Assembly: GCA_013388755.1 (NCBI GenBank)
Contig: JACAEQ010000112.1
Span: 1 to 64,000, forward strand
Reading direction: 5' to 3'
DNA from: Chloroflexota bacterium
Lineage (GTDB): Bacteria; Chloroflexota; Chloroflexia; Chloroflexales; Roseiflexaceae
Length of the DNA: 64,000 bases
The notes below the pieces were generated by a model. The model made no database searches and was not told the origin of the DNA. It was given only the letters and a program-made list of their open reading frames with translations. A program made the position numbers and the translations under genes. This document shows positions 1-8,420 of the stretch, one piece after another (within the stretch, counting starts at the first letter, position 1; every line of letters starts with the position of its first letter).

Positions 1-2
1 CG

Positions 3-137
3 AATCATTTTGCCAGCACGACAGCGCTGGAACAGGCGATTGCTGCGTTTATCACCTATCACAATGCACAGGCCCGCCCAATCACCTGGACGTACACCAG
101 CGACAAGCTCGAAAAGAAAATCGGATCGCACTTATGA
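3..137 (+). CDS. IS630-family transposase, C-terminal fragment (cut by window edge)
   Basis: An open frame enters from the left edge and stops with TGA at 135-137, giving 44 residues. The end has the usual IS630/Tc1-like transposase tail: a helix containing FITYHNAQARP followed by ITWTYTSDKLEKKIG, which in this family comes after the last acidic residue of the DDE catalytic triad. The catalytic residues lie outside the window, so I cannot tell whether the element is intact. No terminal inverted repeat could be delimited after the stop, because a palindromic repeat begins 13 bases later. The family call rests on the tail motif alone. Confidence 0.7.
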   Translation, partial: NHFASTTALEQAIAAFITYHNAQARPITWTYTSDKLEKKIGSHL

Positions 138-150
138 TAGCCTGTACTAA

Positions 151-254
151 GTGTTCACATGTCTCCCGGGAGCGCGGGCATCTTGCCCGCGTAGACGCGC
201 CGAGGGCGTTCCGCCCTCGCTCCCGGGCGCATGTGTTACCCCAGGCGTGAACAC
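151..254 (+). repeat. 104-bp palindromic REP-like element, copy A
   Basis: The ends are GTGTTCAC and GTGAACAC. Inside are two hairpins, GCGGGCA-TCT-TGCCCGC and GAGGGCG-TTC-CGCCCTC, enclosed by a longer pairing CCCGGGAGCG/CGCTCCCGGG. A second copy of exactly the same length lies at 16724-16827 in the opposite orientation. This copy sits between the IS630 remnant and the glycosyltransferase gene. It is not coding, although a frame runs through it into the next gene. Confidence 0.9.
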
Positions 255-279
255 GTACGACTTCGAGTATACTGGGGGC

Positions 280-1323
280 ATGCCAAAGCGCATTCTCGTC
301 TGTACTGCCCAGGTGCCCTTCGCGCGCGGCGGCGCCGAACTTCTGGCCGAAGGCCTGTGTGACGCACTCCGCGCGCGCGGCCACAGTGCCGACATGGTCG
401 CGTTGCCATATGCCTGGCAACCCCACGACCGCCTGGCCACGTCGGCGCTCGCGTGGCGCCTGCTCGACCTGACCCATGTGGACGGCGCGCCGGTTGACCA
501 GATTATCTGTACGAAGTTTCCCTCGTATGCCGCGCGCCACCCGCGCAAGGTCGTCTGGCTGGTCCATCAACATCGCCAGGCATACGACTGGTATGGCACG
601 CCGCTTTCCGATTTCGCCAACACTCCTGAGGATCGCGCAATTCGCGACCAGTTGCTGCGTATCGATCGGGCGATGCTTGGCGAGGCGCAACGACGATATG
701 CCATCTCCCGCAACGTCGCTGCGCGGTTACGGCGCTTTACCGGCCTGGATGCCATGCCGCTCCATCCGCCCAGCCGGTATGCCGGGCGACTGCATGCCGG
801 CCCGTATGGCGACTACCTGCTTTCCGACGCGCGGCTTGACGCCGCCAAGCGACTCGATCTGCTACTGCGTGCGCTGGCGCGAACCAGCATGCCGATCCGG
901 TGCGTCCTGATCGGCGCCGGGGCCGATCGCGAGCGCCTGGAACGTCTGGCGGCCGAGCTTGGCCTTGGCGCGCGAGCCGAGTTTCGCGGCTTCGTGCCCG
1001 ACGAAGAACTGATCGCTTTGTATGCTGCCGCACGCGCCGTCTACTACGCCCCCTACGATGAAGACTACGGCTTTACGTCGATCCAGGCGCTTGCGGCGGC
1101 GCGCCCGGTGATTACCACAGAAGATGCCGGCGGGGTGCTGGAGTTCGTCACCGACGGCGTGACCGGCCTGGTGGCCCCGCCCGACCCGGTGGCGATTGCA
1201 GCCCGGCTTGACCTGCTCTTCGCCGATCAGGGACTGGCCGCTCGCCTTGGTGCAGCCGGGCCGGCGCGGGTGGCCGGTATCACATGGGATCGCGTGATCG
1301 ACGCGTTGATCCTCGAACGCTAA
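280..1323 (+). CDS. GT4-family glycosyltransferase
   Basis: A 347-residue GT-B glycosyltransferase, probably transferring a sugar from a nucleotide-sugar donor to a cell-surface or storage glycan; the acceptor cannot be told. The N-terminal half begins MPKRILVCTAQVPFARGGAE, a donor/acceptor-domain opening with a glycine-rich loop. The C-terminal half has the GT4 nucleotide-binding pattern: a YAPYDEDYGFTSIQALAAARPVI stretch near residue 265 carries the spaced acidic residues, followed by GGVLEFV. I chose ATG 280 because the longer frame from 151 is only repeat sequence. A TATACT box at 268-273 lies six bases before this ATG, so the transcript might be leaderless; GGGGG just before the ATG could alternatively act as a weak ribosome-binding site. 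The gene converges on the PFK gene and their stop codons overlap by three bases. Confidence 0.85.
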   Translation: MPKRILVCTAQVPFARGGAELLAEGLCDALRARGHSADMVALPYAWQPHDRLATSALAWRLLDLTHVDGAPVDQIICTKFPSYAARHPRKVVWLVHQHRQAYDWYGTPLSDFANTPEDRAIRDQLLRIDRAMLGEAQRRYAISRNVAARLRRFTGLDAMPLHPPSRYAGRLHAGPYGDYLLSDARLDAAKRLDLLLRALARTSMPIRCVLIGAGADRERLERLAAELGLGARAEFRGFVPDEELIALYAAARAVYYAPYDEDYGFTSIQALAAARPVITTEDAGGVLEFVTDGVTGLVAPPDPVAIAARLDLLFADQGLAARLGAAGPARVAGITWDRVIDALILER

Positions 1324-2438
1324 TCGCCAAAGACGATTCCCAGGTCGCGTGCCGTCAGCATCGTATCTGAGTCAAGCGGTACGGTCTTCATACGACGTGT
1401 GGCGTCTTCAAGCGGCACATAGCGCACCGTTGGCGGATCGAGCGCAACCATCACCCCCGACTGGCCCTCATCAAGTGCGCGCACTGCAGCGGCCCCGAAC
1501 CGTAACGCCAGCAATCGGTCAAATGTGGTCGGCGTACCGCCGCGCAGCAGATGGCCCAGGACCACAACCCGTGTCTCCTTGCCAGTCAATGTCTGAAGTT
1601 CACGGGCCACGCGTTCGCCGATACCGCCGAGACGCTCGGCGCGTCCCGCTTCCTTCGGCGCGATCACTGAGACAGCGCCTTCGATCGGGCGGGCGCCCTC
1701 AGCAACCACAACGATCGAATATGGGCGGCCCTCGGCCTCGCGCGTCTTGATTTTGTTGGCAATCCTGTGAATATCGTATGGGATTTCGGGAATGAGGATC
1801 GCATTCGCGGTTCCGGAGACGCCGGAATTGAGGGCGATCCAGCCGGCATAGCGTCCCATCACCTCAACGACCATCACCCGCTGGTGAGCCTCAGCGGTCG
1901 AATGTAACCGGTCGAGTGCCTCGGTTGCGAAGGCGACTGCCGTATCAAACCCGAAGGTTGCAACCGTGCCATCCAGGTCGTTGTCGATCGTCTTCGGCAC
2001 ACCGATCACACGAACGCCTTTCCGCGCCAGCGCGGCTGCGATCTCCATCGAGCCGTCGCCACCCACCGAGATGAGGGCATCGATCCCGTAGGCCGCAAGA
2101 CCATTGACCAGTTCATCGGTACGATCGCGTTCGCCAACGGTGCCGTCTGGCATGGGCGTTGGATAGCGCAGTGGATTGCCGCGGTTGGTTGTGCCGATGA
2201 TGGTGCCGCCAAGCGACGTGATACCGCGCACCATTTCGCGCGTCAGTGGAATGACCCCGCCGCGTGGATAGCTCTTGGGCGAGAGGATGCCGCTGAAGCC
2301 ATCGCGTATGCCATAACACTCCCATCCACGATGAATCGCACCAAGGACCACGGCGCGAATGACGGCATTGAGTCCCGGAGCGTCACCTCCGCCGGTGCAG
2401 ATCGCAATACGTAGTCGTGAGGCGGGATCGCCGGTCAT
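1320..2438 (-). CDS. pfkA: 6-phosphofructokinase, predicted ATP-type (G104/K124 signature)
   Basis: A 372-residue group-A phosphofructokinase that phosphorylates fructose 6-phosphate to the 1,6-bisphosphate. Visible motifs are GGGDAPGLN (phosphate-binding loop), GGDGS near residue 128 and PKTIDND near residue 150, with the catalytic aspartate in TIDND. The position equivalent to E. coli Gly104 is glycine and the one equivalent to Gly124 is lysine. This mixed signature is known from actinobacterial PFKs that use ATP, so ATP is the predicted donor. I start at ATG 2438 because GGAGAGGAG lies about eight bases upstream; a frame extending to 2471 has no such site. It is the last gene of a leftward three-gene cluster, 90 bases after the aldolase. 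Nucleotide preference is inferred only. Confidence 0.9.
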   Translation of the reverse strand: MTGDPASRLRIAICTGGGDAPGLNAVIRAVVLGAIHRGWECYGIRDGFSGILSPKSYPRGGVIPLTREMVRGITSLGGTIIGTTNRGNPLRYPTPMPDGTVGERDRTDELVNGLAAYGIDALISVGGDGSMEIAAALARKGVRVIGVPKTIDNDLDGTVATFGFDTAVAFATEALDRLHSTAEAHQRVMVVEVMGRYAGWIALNSGVSGTANAILIPEIPYDIHRIANKIKTREAEGRPYSIVVVAEGARPIEGAVSVIAPKEAGRAERLGGIGERVARELQTLTGKETRVVVLGHLLRGGTPTTFDRLLALRFGAAAVRALDEGQSGVMVALDPPTVRYVPLEDATRRMKTVPLDSDTMLTARDLGIVFGD

Positions 2439-2528
2439 AGGGGGGTTCTCCTCTCCTGCAGGAATCGCCACGCGCTGCCGCCGATGGAACGCGACAGCGC
2501 GTGGTCACGCATGTGATAGGACCGTGGG

Positions 2529-3569
2529 TTACGCCGGAAGGTCAACCACCTTGATTGCATCCTTGCCGCCGAAGAAATCCCACCAGGCTTTTGCGCCATG
2601 ATCGAGCACTTCGTTGAGCGCCATAATATTCTGTACGCCACGATCGCTCAACCAGGCCTCAAGCGCATCGTACCCTTCCTTTGCGAAGACCGGAATGCCA
2701 TCCTGCCAGGTGGCGCGACCACAGAGGACGCCGGCGAAGCGCGAGCCGGCCTCGGCAGCCATTTCCAGCGACTCGCGGAAGACCTCATCGGTAACGCCGG
2801 CGCTGAGGTAAATAAACGGCTTGGTGGCGGCATCTGACGCTTCGCGGAACAGCCTGAGCGCCTCAGCGCGCGTATATGCTTCCTGGCCACCAAAGGCCTT
2901 CGTGCCCGACACAAACTTCATGTTGATCGGCACTTCGACCTTGAGCACATCAACGCCGTACTGAGGTTTGGAAAGCTCTTCCATGTAGGCTGCGACATAC
3001 TTTGGCTTAACCTTTGCAAACTCGAAGCTCTTCTCATCGCCAATATTGTCATCGTAGGCCAGCGGCTCGAGGAAGAACGGCACGTCAAGCCCTTTGCACT
3101 CGGCGCCGACTCGCTCGAGGAAGGCATTCTTGCGCGCCAGGATATCGGGATCGTCGAACGGATTGTAGTACACCAGGATCTTGATGGCATCGGCACCTGC
3201 CTTGATCAGGCTGTGCACGCTCCAGTTGTCGAGCAAGTCGGGCAGGCGCCCTTTGATGCTCGCATCATAGCCGGTCTTCTCGTACGACATCAGGACGCCC
3301 GCATTCGGCGCCTTGTGTTGCAGTGCCGGCAAGCCATACTCCGGGTCCATCAGGATCGCCGAAGCATGCCTGGTCAGCACCTTTGTGACCGCCGTCTTGA
3401 ACGCAGTCAGATCGTCATTTGTGGCCGTTCCGCCTTCGCCGCGCCCCTTGGCGATCGCCTTTTTCAGCGAGCCGCGCTGATCCATCGCCGCCGCAGCAAT
3501 CACCCCACGCTCGTTGGCGCACTTATTGATGCCGTTGAACTTGCCGCGCGTCATCGTGACCGTGGCCAT
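2529..3569 (-). CDS. LacD-type class I tagatose/fructose-bisphosphate aldolase
   Basis: 346 residues matching the LacD family of class I aldolases, which cleave tagatose 1,6-bisphosphate and, with relaxed stereochemistry, fructose 1,6-bisphosphate to triose phosphates. Lys210 in VDVLKVEVP is the expected Schiff-base lysine (Lys205 in Staphylococcus LacD). Asp30 in AMDQRGSL and Lys130 in DAIKIL are other conserved active-site positions. It starts 27 bases after the upstream PFK stop and lies between two phosphofructokinase genes, with no other lac/tag genes nearby. I therefore infer that it is the glycolytic fructose-bisphosphate aldolase here rather than part of galactose catabolism. It is slightly longer than typical LacD (about 326 residues). 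Confidence 0.9.
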   Translation of the reverse strand: MATVTMTRGKFNGINKCANERGVIAAAAMDQRGSLKKAIAKGRGEGGTATNDDLTAFKTAVTKVLTRHASAILMDPEYGLPALQHKAPNAGVLMSYEKTGYDASIKGRLPDLLDNWSVHSLIKAGADAIKILVYYNPFDDPDILARKNAFLERVGAECKGLDVPFFLEPLAYDDNIGDEKSFEFAKVKPKYVAAYMEELSKPQYGVDVLKVEVPINMKFVSGTKAFGGQEAYTRAEALRLFREASDAATKPFIYLSAGVTDEVFRESLEMAAEAGSRFAGVLCGRATWQDGIPVFAKEGYDALEAWLSDRGVQNIMALNEVLDHGAKAWWDFFGGKDAIKVVDLPA

Positions 3570-3596
3570 AATGGAACCTCCTCTAACCCTTACTCC

Positions 3597-4754
3597 CTAA
3601 TACAGGAACATCGGCTTACCCAGCGGGTGTTTGACCCGCGGCCGGTAGTTTTCCACGTCGTAGAGCTCCTCGACATCAACGCGCTTGACACCCTGGACAC
3701 ACGTATCAGCCGGAACGGTGGTGTACTGGCCGTTCTGCAGTGCCACCATGCGACCACTGTGCCCTTGCAGCAACTGGTCGACCGCCAGGTTGCCGTAGCA
3801 GATTGCCACCATGCGATCAAGCGAGTCGGGGGCACCGGCGCGCATCAGATACGAAAGCTGCTGCTGGACAATATCAACGCCGGTGATCTTCTTGATCGCT
3901 TCGCCGGCGATCATGCCGATGCCGCCAAGCTTCTTGTGACCATAGGCGTCTTCCTGACCATACTCGACCACCTGGCCACCGATCATCGAGGCGCCTTCCG
4001 AGATGACGCAGATGGCATAATTGCTCGGGTTATGCTTCCGATCTTCGACCAGGAAGTGCGCCAGTTTCTCAACATCAAACGGCACCTCGGAAATGACCGC
4101 CCGATCGACATCGGCCAGATATGCCGAGATCAGCGCGGTTTCCCCCGAATTGCGCCCGAACAACTCGATGACGGCAATGCGCTCATGCGAACCGGTAGGC
4201 GTGCGCAGCGAATTCAGAAAATCGACGCTGCGCGTGACGGCCGTTGAGAAACCGATGCAGTAATCCGTGCCAAACACGTCATTGTCCATCGTCTTCGGAA
4301 TGGCAATGACACGAACCCCTTCCTGGTGCATACGCACCGCATAGGAGAGCGTATCGTCACCGCCAATTGGAACCAGCGTGTCAATACCAAGGTACTCCAG
4401 CACCCGCAGGACATGCGGGGTACAGTCGGCGATCTTCTTCTCGCCCTTGAACTCGAACTTACCCTTCAGAAACTCGGGTATATCCTTCTCACGCACCTTC
4501 TGCGGGTTTGTGCGCGACGTATGCAGGTGCGTCCCGCCGTACCGATCGATAGTGCGCACATCCGCCTTTGTAAGCGGCTGCACCCATTCGCTCGCACTGT
4601 CCGGATCGTCCGGATTGTAATGGAGGAGGCCAGCCCAGCCGCGCCGGATACCGATCACATCGATGCCGGCGTCGTTGGCGCGGTTCACCACGGCCTTGAT
4701 GCAAGGGTTCAGGCCGGGAACATCGCCGCCACCAGTGAGAATGCCAATCCGCAT
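3597..4754 (-). CDS. Phosphofructokinase, predicted pyrophosphate-dependent (D104/K124 signature)
   Basis: 385 residues, first gene of the leftward cluster. It has GGGDVPGLN at the N-terminus, GGDDT at residues 131-135 and IPKTMDND near residue 154. Aspartate at the E. coli 104 position together with lysine at 124 is the established signature of PPi-dependent enzymes, because the aspartate blocks the ATP alpha-phosphate. The predicted reaction is fructose 6-phosphate plus PPi to fructose 1,6-bisphosphate plus Pi, reversible in vivo. GGGGAG sits nine bases before the ATG. The partner PFK downstream has glycine at this position, so the cluster encodes two differently tuned enzymes. PPi use is inferred from the residues, not proven. 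Confidence 0.88.
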   Translation of the reverse strand: MRIGILTGGGDVPGLNPCIKAVVNRANDAGIDVIGIRRGWAGLLHYNPDDPDSASEWVQPLTKADVRTIDRYGGTHLHTSRTNPQKVREKDIPEFLKGKFEFKGEKKIADCTPHVLRVLEYLGIDTLVPIGGDDTLSYAVRMHQEGVRVIAIPKTMDNDVFGTDYCIGFSTAVTRSVDFLNSLRTPTGSHERIAVIELFGRNSGETALISAYLADVDRAVISEVPFDVEKLAHFLVEDRKHNPSNYAICVISEGASMIGGQVVEYGQEDAYGHKKLGGIGMIAGEAIKKITGVDIVQQQLSYLMRAGAPDSLDRMVAICYGNLAVDQLLQGHSGRMVALQNGQYTTVPADTCVQGVKRVDVEELYDVENYRPRVKHPLGKPMFLY

Positions 4755-5285
4755 AGTGTCAATCTCCCCGCTAGCTTTCAGAAGACTCGAGCAGGTACCG
4801 GAGAGCAGCGCCTGATCCTGCGGGATGCGACGCCCGCTCTCTCATATCGGAAGTGTTCGATGATCTGCCAGGAAGATGCACGCGCGTGCCGCTGCGGCCT
4901 GCGGCACCACCGCGTCCTGGAACCCCAGGGATGGGCACAGTATTACTTCCTGAATGTGTGCGTGAAACTAGTGCCATTTTATACAGGTTTTACCTCTACA
5001 CGGTTATGGGGTCAGACACCATACGTAAACATGTCACAACCCTTGTTTCGGTTCCTTCCGCCACTGCTATAATGGTCCGGATGCCGTAAGCTGACTGGAG
5101 TGACGCGGTCACGCGCGCAATCGGCCAGCCGGGCGAATGCCAATGCCTGTCCGCCGGCGGGACGGCGTTCTTTTCCGCGGTGCGACGGCCTTCCCGCCGC
5201 CGGATGATGGACTCTGGCGGGCGGCACGCCCGCCAGGCCACCCTGCTGGTATGCCACCGCATACGTCGTGTAAGCTGAGACGACA
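4755..5285. other. Divergent intergenic region (531 bp)
   Basis: No gene is supported here. The left end must carry the promoter of the leftward PFK cluster, but I found no convincing -35/-10 pair. On the plus strand an extended -10 box lies at 5065-5073. A perfect hairpin, TGGCGGGCG-GCA-CGCCCGCCA, occupies 5215-5235, in the putative leader of the DUF4129 gene. Short frames in this region have no recognisable products. Confidence 0.7.
5065..5073 (+). promoter_or_regulatory. Extended -10 promoter candidate (TGCTATAAT)
   Basis: A consensus TATAAT at 5068-5073 is preceded by TGC, the extended -10 motif. A TTGTTT hexamer at 5043-5048 is 19 bases upstream, longer than optimal. It would drive the DUF4129-DUF4350-membrane protein cluster with a leader of about 200 bases. 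Confidence 0.55.
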
Positions 5286-6263
5286 ATGCTGCAGCTATTA
5301 TACATGCGCCGCCAGACATTACGATCGTTGCTCGTGCTGGCGCTCTACGCCCTGGCACTTGCTGCATGGTTGGCCCCGGCCACGGCTGCACAGGATCGTA
5401 CACCGGACGCGGCAACATACGAGGCCTGGCTCCGTGAAGCATTCGCCGCAGCGCGCCGCGGTGATCGTCTCGGGCTGGAGGCGGTCGCTGCACGTCTGGC
5501 GACCACGCGCGAGGTGCGCCTTGACGATGGGACCACGGTCGCAGTCGAAAACCACTGGTTGAGCGATGCACTTGCCGTACCGGACCCTGACCTCAATACC
5601 ATTGCAGCGCGTCTCGGAGCGATCATTGATGCCCTGGCACTGCCGCCATCATCGGCGCCTGCTGATGCTGTGGCACGCCTGGAGCAGATTCTGGATGCGC
5701 CGCCGTTCAACCGACCGCCGCCTGCCCCGCCGCCACAGTGGCTCGTTGATGCTCTTGACTGGCTGGTGCGGGTGATCGAGAGTGTCCTCCGCCCGGTGGG
5801 CGTTGTGCCGCCAGCAGCCGCCAATACGGTCGCCTGGTTCATCGCGCTGGCCGGTATCGTCGCGCTGGCGAGTGTTATCATCTATCTGCTGATCGGGGTG
5901 CGCCGCGGCATCATTCGCGACGCGCACCCTGTCGTGGATGGCTCGGAAGAACGGATCAGCGCCGCGGCAGCGCGTGATCAGGCCGGTGACCTGGCGCGCA
6001 GCGGCGATTATCGCACTGCTGTGCGGTTGCTTTACCTTTCGGCGTTGCTCTGGCTCGATGAGCAGGGCCTCCTGCGTTATGATCGGGCGTTGACCAACCG
6101 CGAATACCTGGAGCGTGTGCGGGATGCTCCAGAATTGCATACGCGCCTTGCTCCCGTGGTCGAAACGTTCGATCGGGTCTGGTATGGTCACCTGGGAATT
6201 GATAGGGCCGCTTTCGAGGCGTATCGCGACCAGATCGAGACCCTGCGTCGCGATCTGGCGTAA
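5286..6263 (+). CDS. Membrane-anchored DUF4129 domain protein
   Basis: 325 residues. A hydrophobic N-terminal signal or anchor (residues 12-35, SLLVLALYALALAAWLAPATAA) is followed by an extracytoplasmic region, a transmembrane helix near residue 185-207 (WFIALAGIVALASVIIYLLIG), and a C-terminal DUF4129 domain containing SGDYRTAVRLLYLSALLWLDEQGLL. DUF4129 proteins commonly lie beside MoxR ATPases, DUF58 proteins or transglutaminase-like proteins; the exact function is unknown. Here the neighbours are a DUF4350 protein (17 bases downstream) and a polytopic membrane protein, so the three probably form one membrane-associated unit. A second ATG at 5304 is also possible as the start. No MoxR or DUF58 gene is in the window. 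Confidence 0.8.
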   Translation: MLQLLYMRRQTLRSLLVLALYALALAAWLAPATAAQDRTPDAATYEAWLREAFAAARRGDRLGLEAVAARLATTREVRLDDGTTVAVENHWLSDALAVPDPDLNTIAARLGAIIDALALPPSSAPADAVARLEQILDAPPFNRPPPAPPPQWLVDALDWLVRVIESVLRPVGVVPPAAANTVAWFIALAGIVALASVIIYLLIGVRRGIIRDAHPVVDGSEERISAAAARDQAGDLARSGDYRTAVRLLYLSALLWLDEQGLLRYDRALTNREYLERVRDAPELHTRLAPVVETFDRVWYGHLGIDRAAFEAYRDQIETLRRDLA

Positions 6264-6280
6264 TACCCGGCAGGAACATC

Positions 6281-7438
6281 ATGTCCCGCATGCGCGACAT
6301 CCTGGTGATCACTGGCCTTTTCGGCGCACTGATCGCGTTTATTGCGTCTGGCCCCGGACGCGAGCCGCCTCAGGCGCCGGATGCCCCGACAACCTATTCG
6401 AGCGCCGGCACAGGTGCGCTGGCGTTGTATGAGTGGACGCGCGCGATGGGATACGACTCCCGGCGCCTCGAATATCGCCCGTTCGTACTGGCAGACGAAG
6501 ATGATGTGCTGGTTATGCTCAATCCCGGCGAGCCCGTGACCCGATCCCAGGCGCGCGATACTCTGGCATGGGTCGAACGCGGCGGGATGCTCATCCTTGC
6601 CGATGATACCCCGGCGCTTTTTGGCGCGCCGAATACATTGCTGGAAGAGCTTCGGTTTCAGGTTGCCGTCATCACCGGCACCCAGGTGATTGAACGCGTG
6701 GTCGCGCTCCAACCCGCCTTTGACGAGCCGCCGGTCGGTGCGGTGGACGTGCGCGCCGGACGCGCCCTGCTGCCGCTGCGCAACGACTACGCTCCGCTGC
6801 TCGGCGCACAGGATGCGCTTCTGATTGCCGGGGTGCGGCACGGGCGCGGATATGTCTATCTCAGCGCGGCCACGCGCCCCTTCACCAACGATGGCCTGCG
6901 CGATCCACAGAGTGCCGCGCTGGTGTTGAACATGTTGCGCCGTGTTCCGCCCGGCGGTCGTATTCTGTTTGACGAGTATCACCATGGCCTGACCGCGCCG
7001 CCGGCGCCTGCCGATGGCCTGCTACGCACACCCTGGGGATGGGCCGGTGTGTACGCCGCGATCATCACGGCGCTCTTCGTGGGGCTGAATGGGCGACGTT
7101 TCGGGCGTGCCGTGCCGCTGCGCGAGGAGAGTGCGCGCCGCAGCAGCGCTGAGTATGTCGAGAGTATGGCAGATCTGTTTCAGCGCGGCGGCAAGCGCCA
7201 GTATATGCAGCGCCATTACCATGCCAGCGTCAAGCGACGTCTGGCCCGGCCATATGGCTTGAACCCGCACCTCGACGATGCCGAGTTCGTGTACGAACTT
7301 GGTCGCATGTGCTCGATTGATGAAGCAGCGCTGCTGGTGTTACTCGGCCGGTTACGCAGGCCGCCGCGCTCCGACAGCGAGCTGTTGCACGCTGTCGTTG
7401 CAGCTGATGCCTTCATCGCGGCACAATTCCGACGTTGA
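6281..7438 (+). CDS. DUF4350 domain membrane protein
   Basis: 385 residues with an N-terminal transmembrane anchor (ILVITGLFGALIAFIASG), then a DUF4350 domain: GTGALALYEWTRAMGY and a WVERGGMLILADD segment typical of the GATase1-like fold of this family. A second membrane helix near residue 250 (GWAGVYAAIITALFVGLNG) leads to a cytoplasmic tail rich in Arg. DUF4350 proteins regularly accompany DUF4129 proteins, as here, in clusters thought to act on envelope protein maturation or gliding, but the activity is not known. It begins 17 bases after the DUF4129 stop and abuts the next gene. Confidence 0.78.
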   Translation: MSRMRDILVITGLFGALIAFIASGPGREPPQAPDAPTTYSSAGTGALALYEWTRAMGYDSRRLEYRPFVLADEDDVLVMLNPGEPVTRSQARDTLAWVERGGMLILADDTPALFGAPNTLLEELRFQVAVITGTQVIERVVALQPAFDEPPVGAVDVRAGRALLPLRNDYAPLLGAQDALLIAGVRHGRGYVYLSAATRPFTNDGLRDPQSAALVLNMLRRVPPGGRILFDEYHHGLTAPPAPADGLLRTPWGWAGVYAAIITALFVGLNGRRFGRAVPLREESARRSSAEYVESMADLFQRGGKRQYMQRHYHASVKRRLARPYGLNPHLDDAEFVYELGRMCSIDEAALLVLLGRLRRPPRSDSELLHAVVAADAFIAAQFRR

Positions 7439-8407
7439 ATGAAATCGTTGCACCACATCATCCGGCTTCATACGGCTCTCGACCTGCTTGATGAAGGTCT
7501 TGCCCTGTATCGGCGCGACTTTGCCGGCTTTGTCTTGATTGCTGCAACCTGGTTGACGCCGCTGGCGATCGCGCTGGGGCTCTTCATCGGGTTTGCCGAC
7601 CGGCTTGGCGACCTGTTGATTGGACTGTTGCTCCTGGTTGGGGCATTCCTGGCACTGCCGTTAACGGTCTACCTGATCGGCGGTCTCTCACGTGGCGCGT
7701 CGGCAGCGATCGACGGTCGCCCGGTACGGTTGCGCGAAGCGCTTGCCATCGGGCCGGGGCGTGTACTGAGCGCCGGGTGTTTTACCCTCGTGTACAGTCT
7801 GATTGTCCAGATCGCATCAGCAGCATTGAGTTTTATCTGCATCTGCCCGCTCTATGTCATTGGCATTGCAGTCTCAGCGATCCTGGCGACGGCCGCAAAC
7901 GGTGCCGGCGGTGGGGCGATACTGCTGGCGCTGGTTGGCCTGCTCTTCGGCGGCGTCTATCTGCTGGCACTGATCGTTGGTGGTGCCGGCTATGGCAGCC
8001 TCTTCTATGCGCTCCAGCCATGGGTGCAGGAGCGCCTTACCTTCGCGCAAGCCATGGAACGTAGCGTGGACATGGTCGTCTTTCGCTTCCGCAGTAACCT
8101 GGTTGCGTGGGCGCTGAGCGCGCTGCTGGTTGCCGCGGCAGGTGTGTCAGTCAGCCTGGCCGTCGGGTTGCTGGCGCCACTCCCCGCACTACTCTTACTA
8201 GGGGCGGAGTCGCCGGTCGCACAGGCGATCGCCAGCGGCGCGTGGCTGCTTGGTCTGGTGCTGGTACTGCCGCCGCTGCCGATCTGGATGACACTCTTGT
8301 ACCGGCGCAATCTGGCGGCGCGCAACGGAGCGGATCTGGAACAGCGGGTCGTGGTGTGGGCGCGGGAGATGGGAATTGAGAATAGTGCAGCAGGCAGCGG
8401 GGACTAA
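7439..8407 (+). CDS. Polytopic membrane protein of unknown function
   Basis: 322 residues, start codon directly after the DUF4350 stop (TGA then ATG, no gap), so translation is probably coupled. The sequence has about six long hydrophobic stretches, among them FVLIAATWLTPLAIALGLFI, LLIGLLLLVGAFLALPLTVYL and AILLALVGLLFGGVYLLALIV, with short charged loops. The layout resembles the membrane domain seen in glycerophosphodiesterase-associated and DUF7847-type proteins, but I cannot assign a reaction. The context points to the same unit as the DUF4129/DUF4350 pair. Confidence 0.65.
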   Translation: MKSLHHIIRLHTALDLLDEGLALYRRDFAGFVLIAATWLTPLAIALGLFIGFADRLGDLLIGLLLLVGAFLALPLTVYLIGGLSRGASAAIDGRPVRLREALAIGPGRVLSAGCFTLVYSLIVQIASAALSFICICPLYVIGIAVSAILATAANGAGGGAILLALVGLLFGGVYLLALIVGGAGYGSLFYALQPWVQERLTFAQAMERSVDMVVFRFRSNLVAWALSALLVAAAGVSVSLAVGLLAPLPALLLLGAESPVAQAIASGAWLLGLVLVLPPLPIWMTLLYRRNLAARNGADLEQRVVVWAREMGIENSAAGSGD

Positions 8408-8420
8408 GCGAATAACGCAT

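Noticed and set aside
3213-4247. 344-residue plus-strand reading frame over the PPi-PFK and aldolase genes
   Set aside because: It is antisense to two well-supported genes, has no recognisable domain, and its composition is that expected of a shadow frame in GC-rich DNA.
5010-5025. GGGGTCAGACACC motif as a tRNA or transposon end
   Set aside because: No cloverleaf can be drawn, and no partner inverted copy or transposase is nearby.
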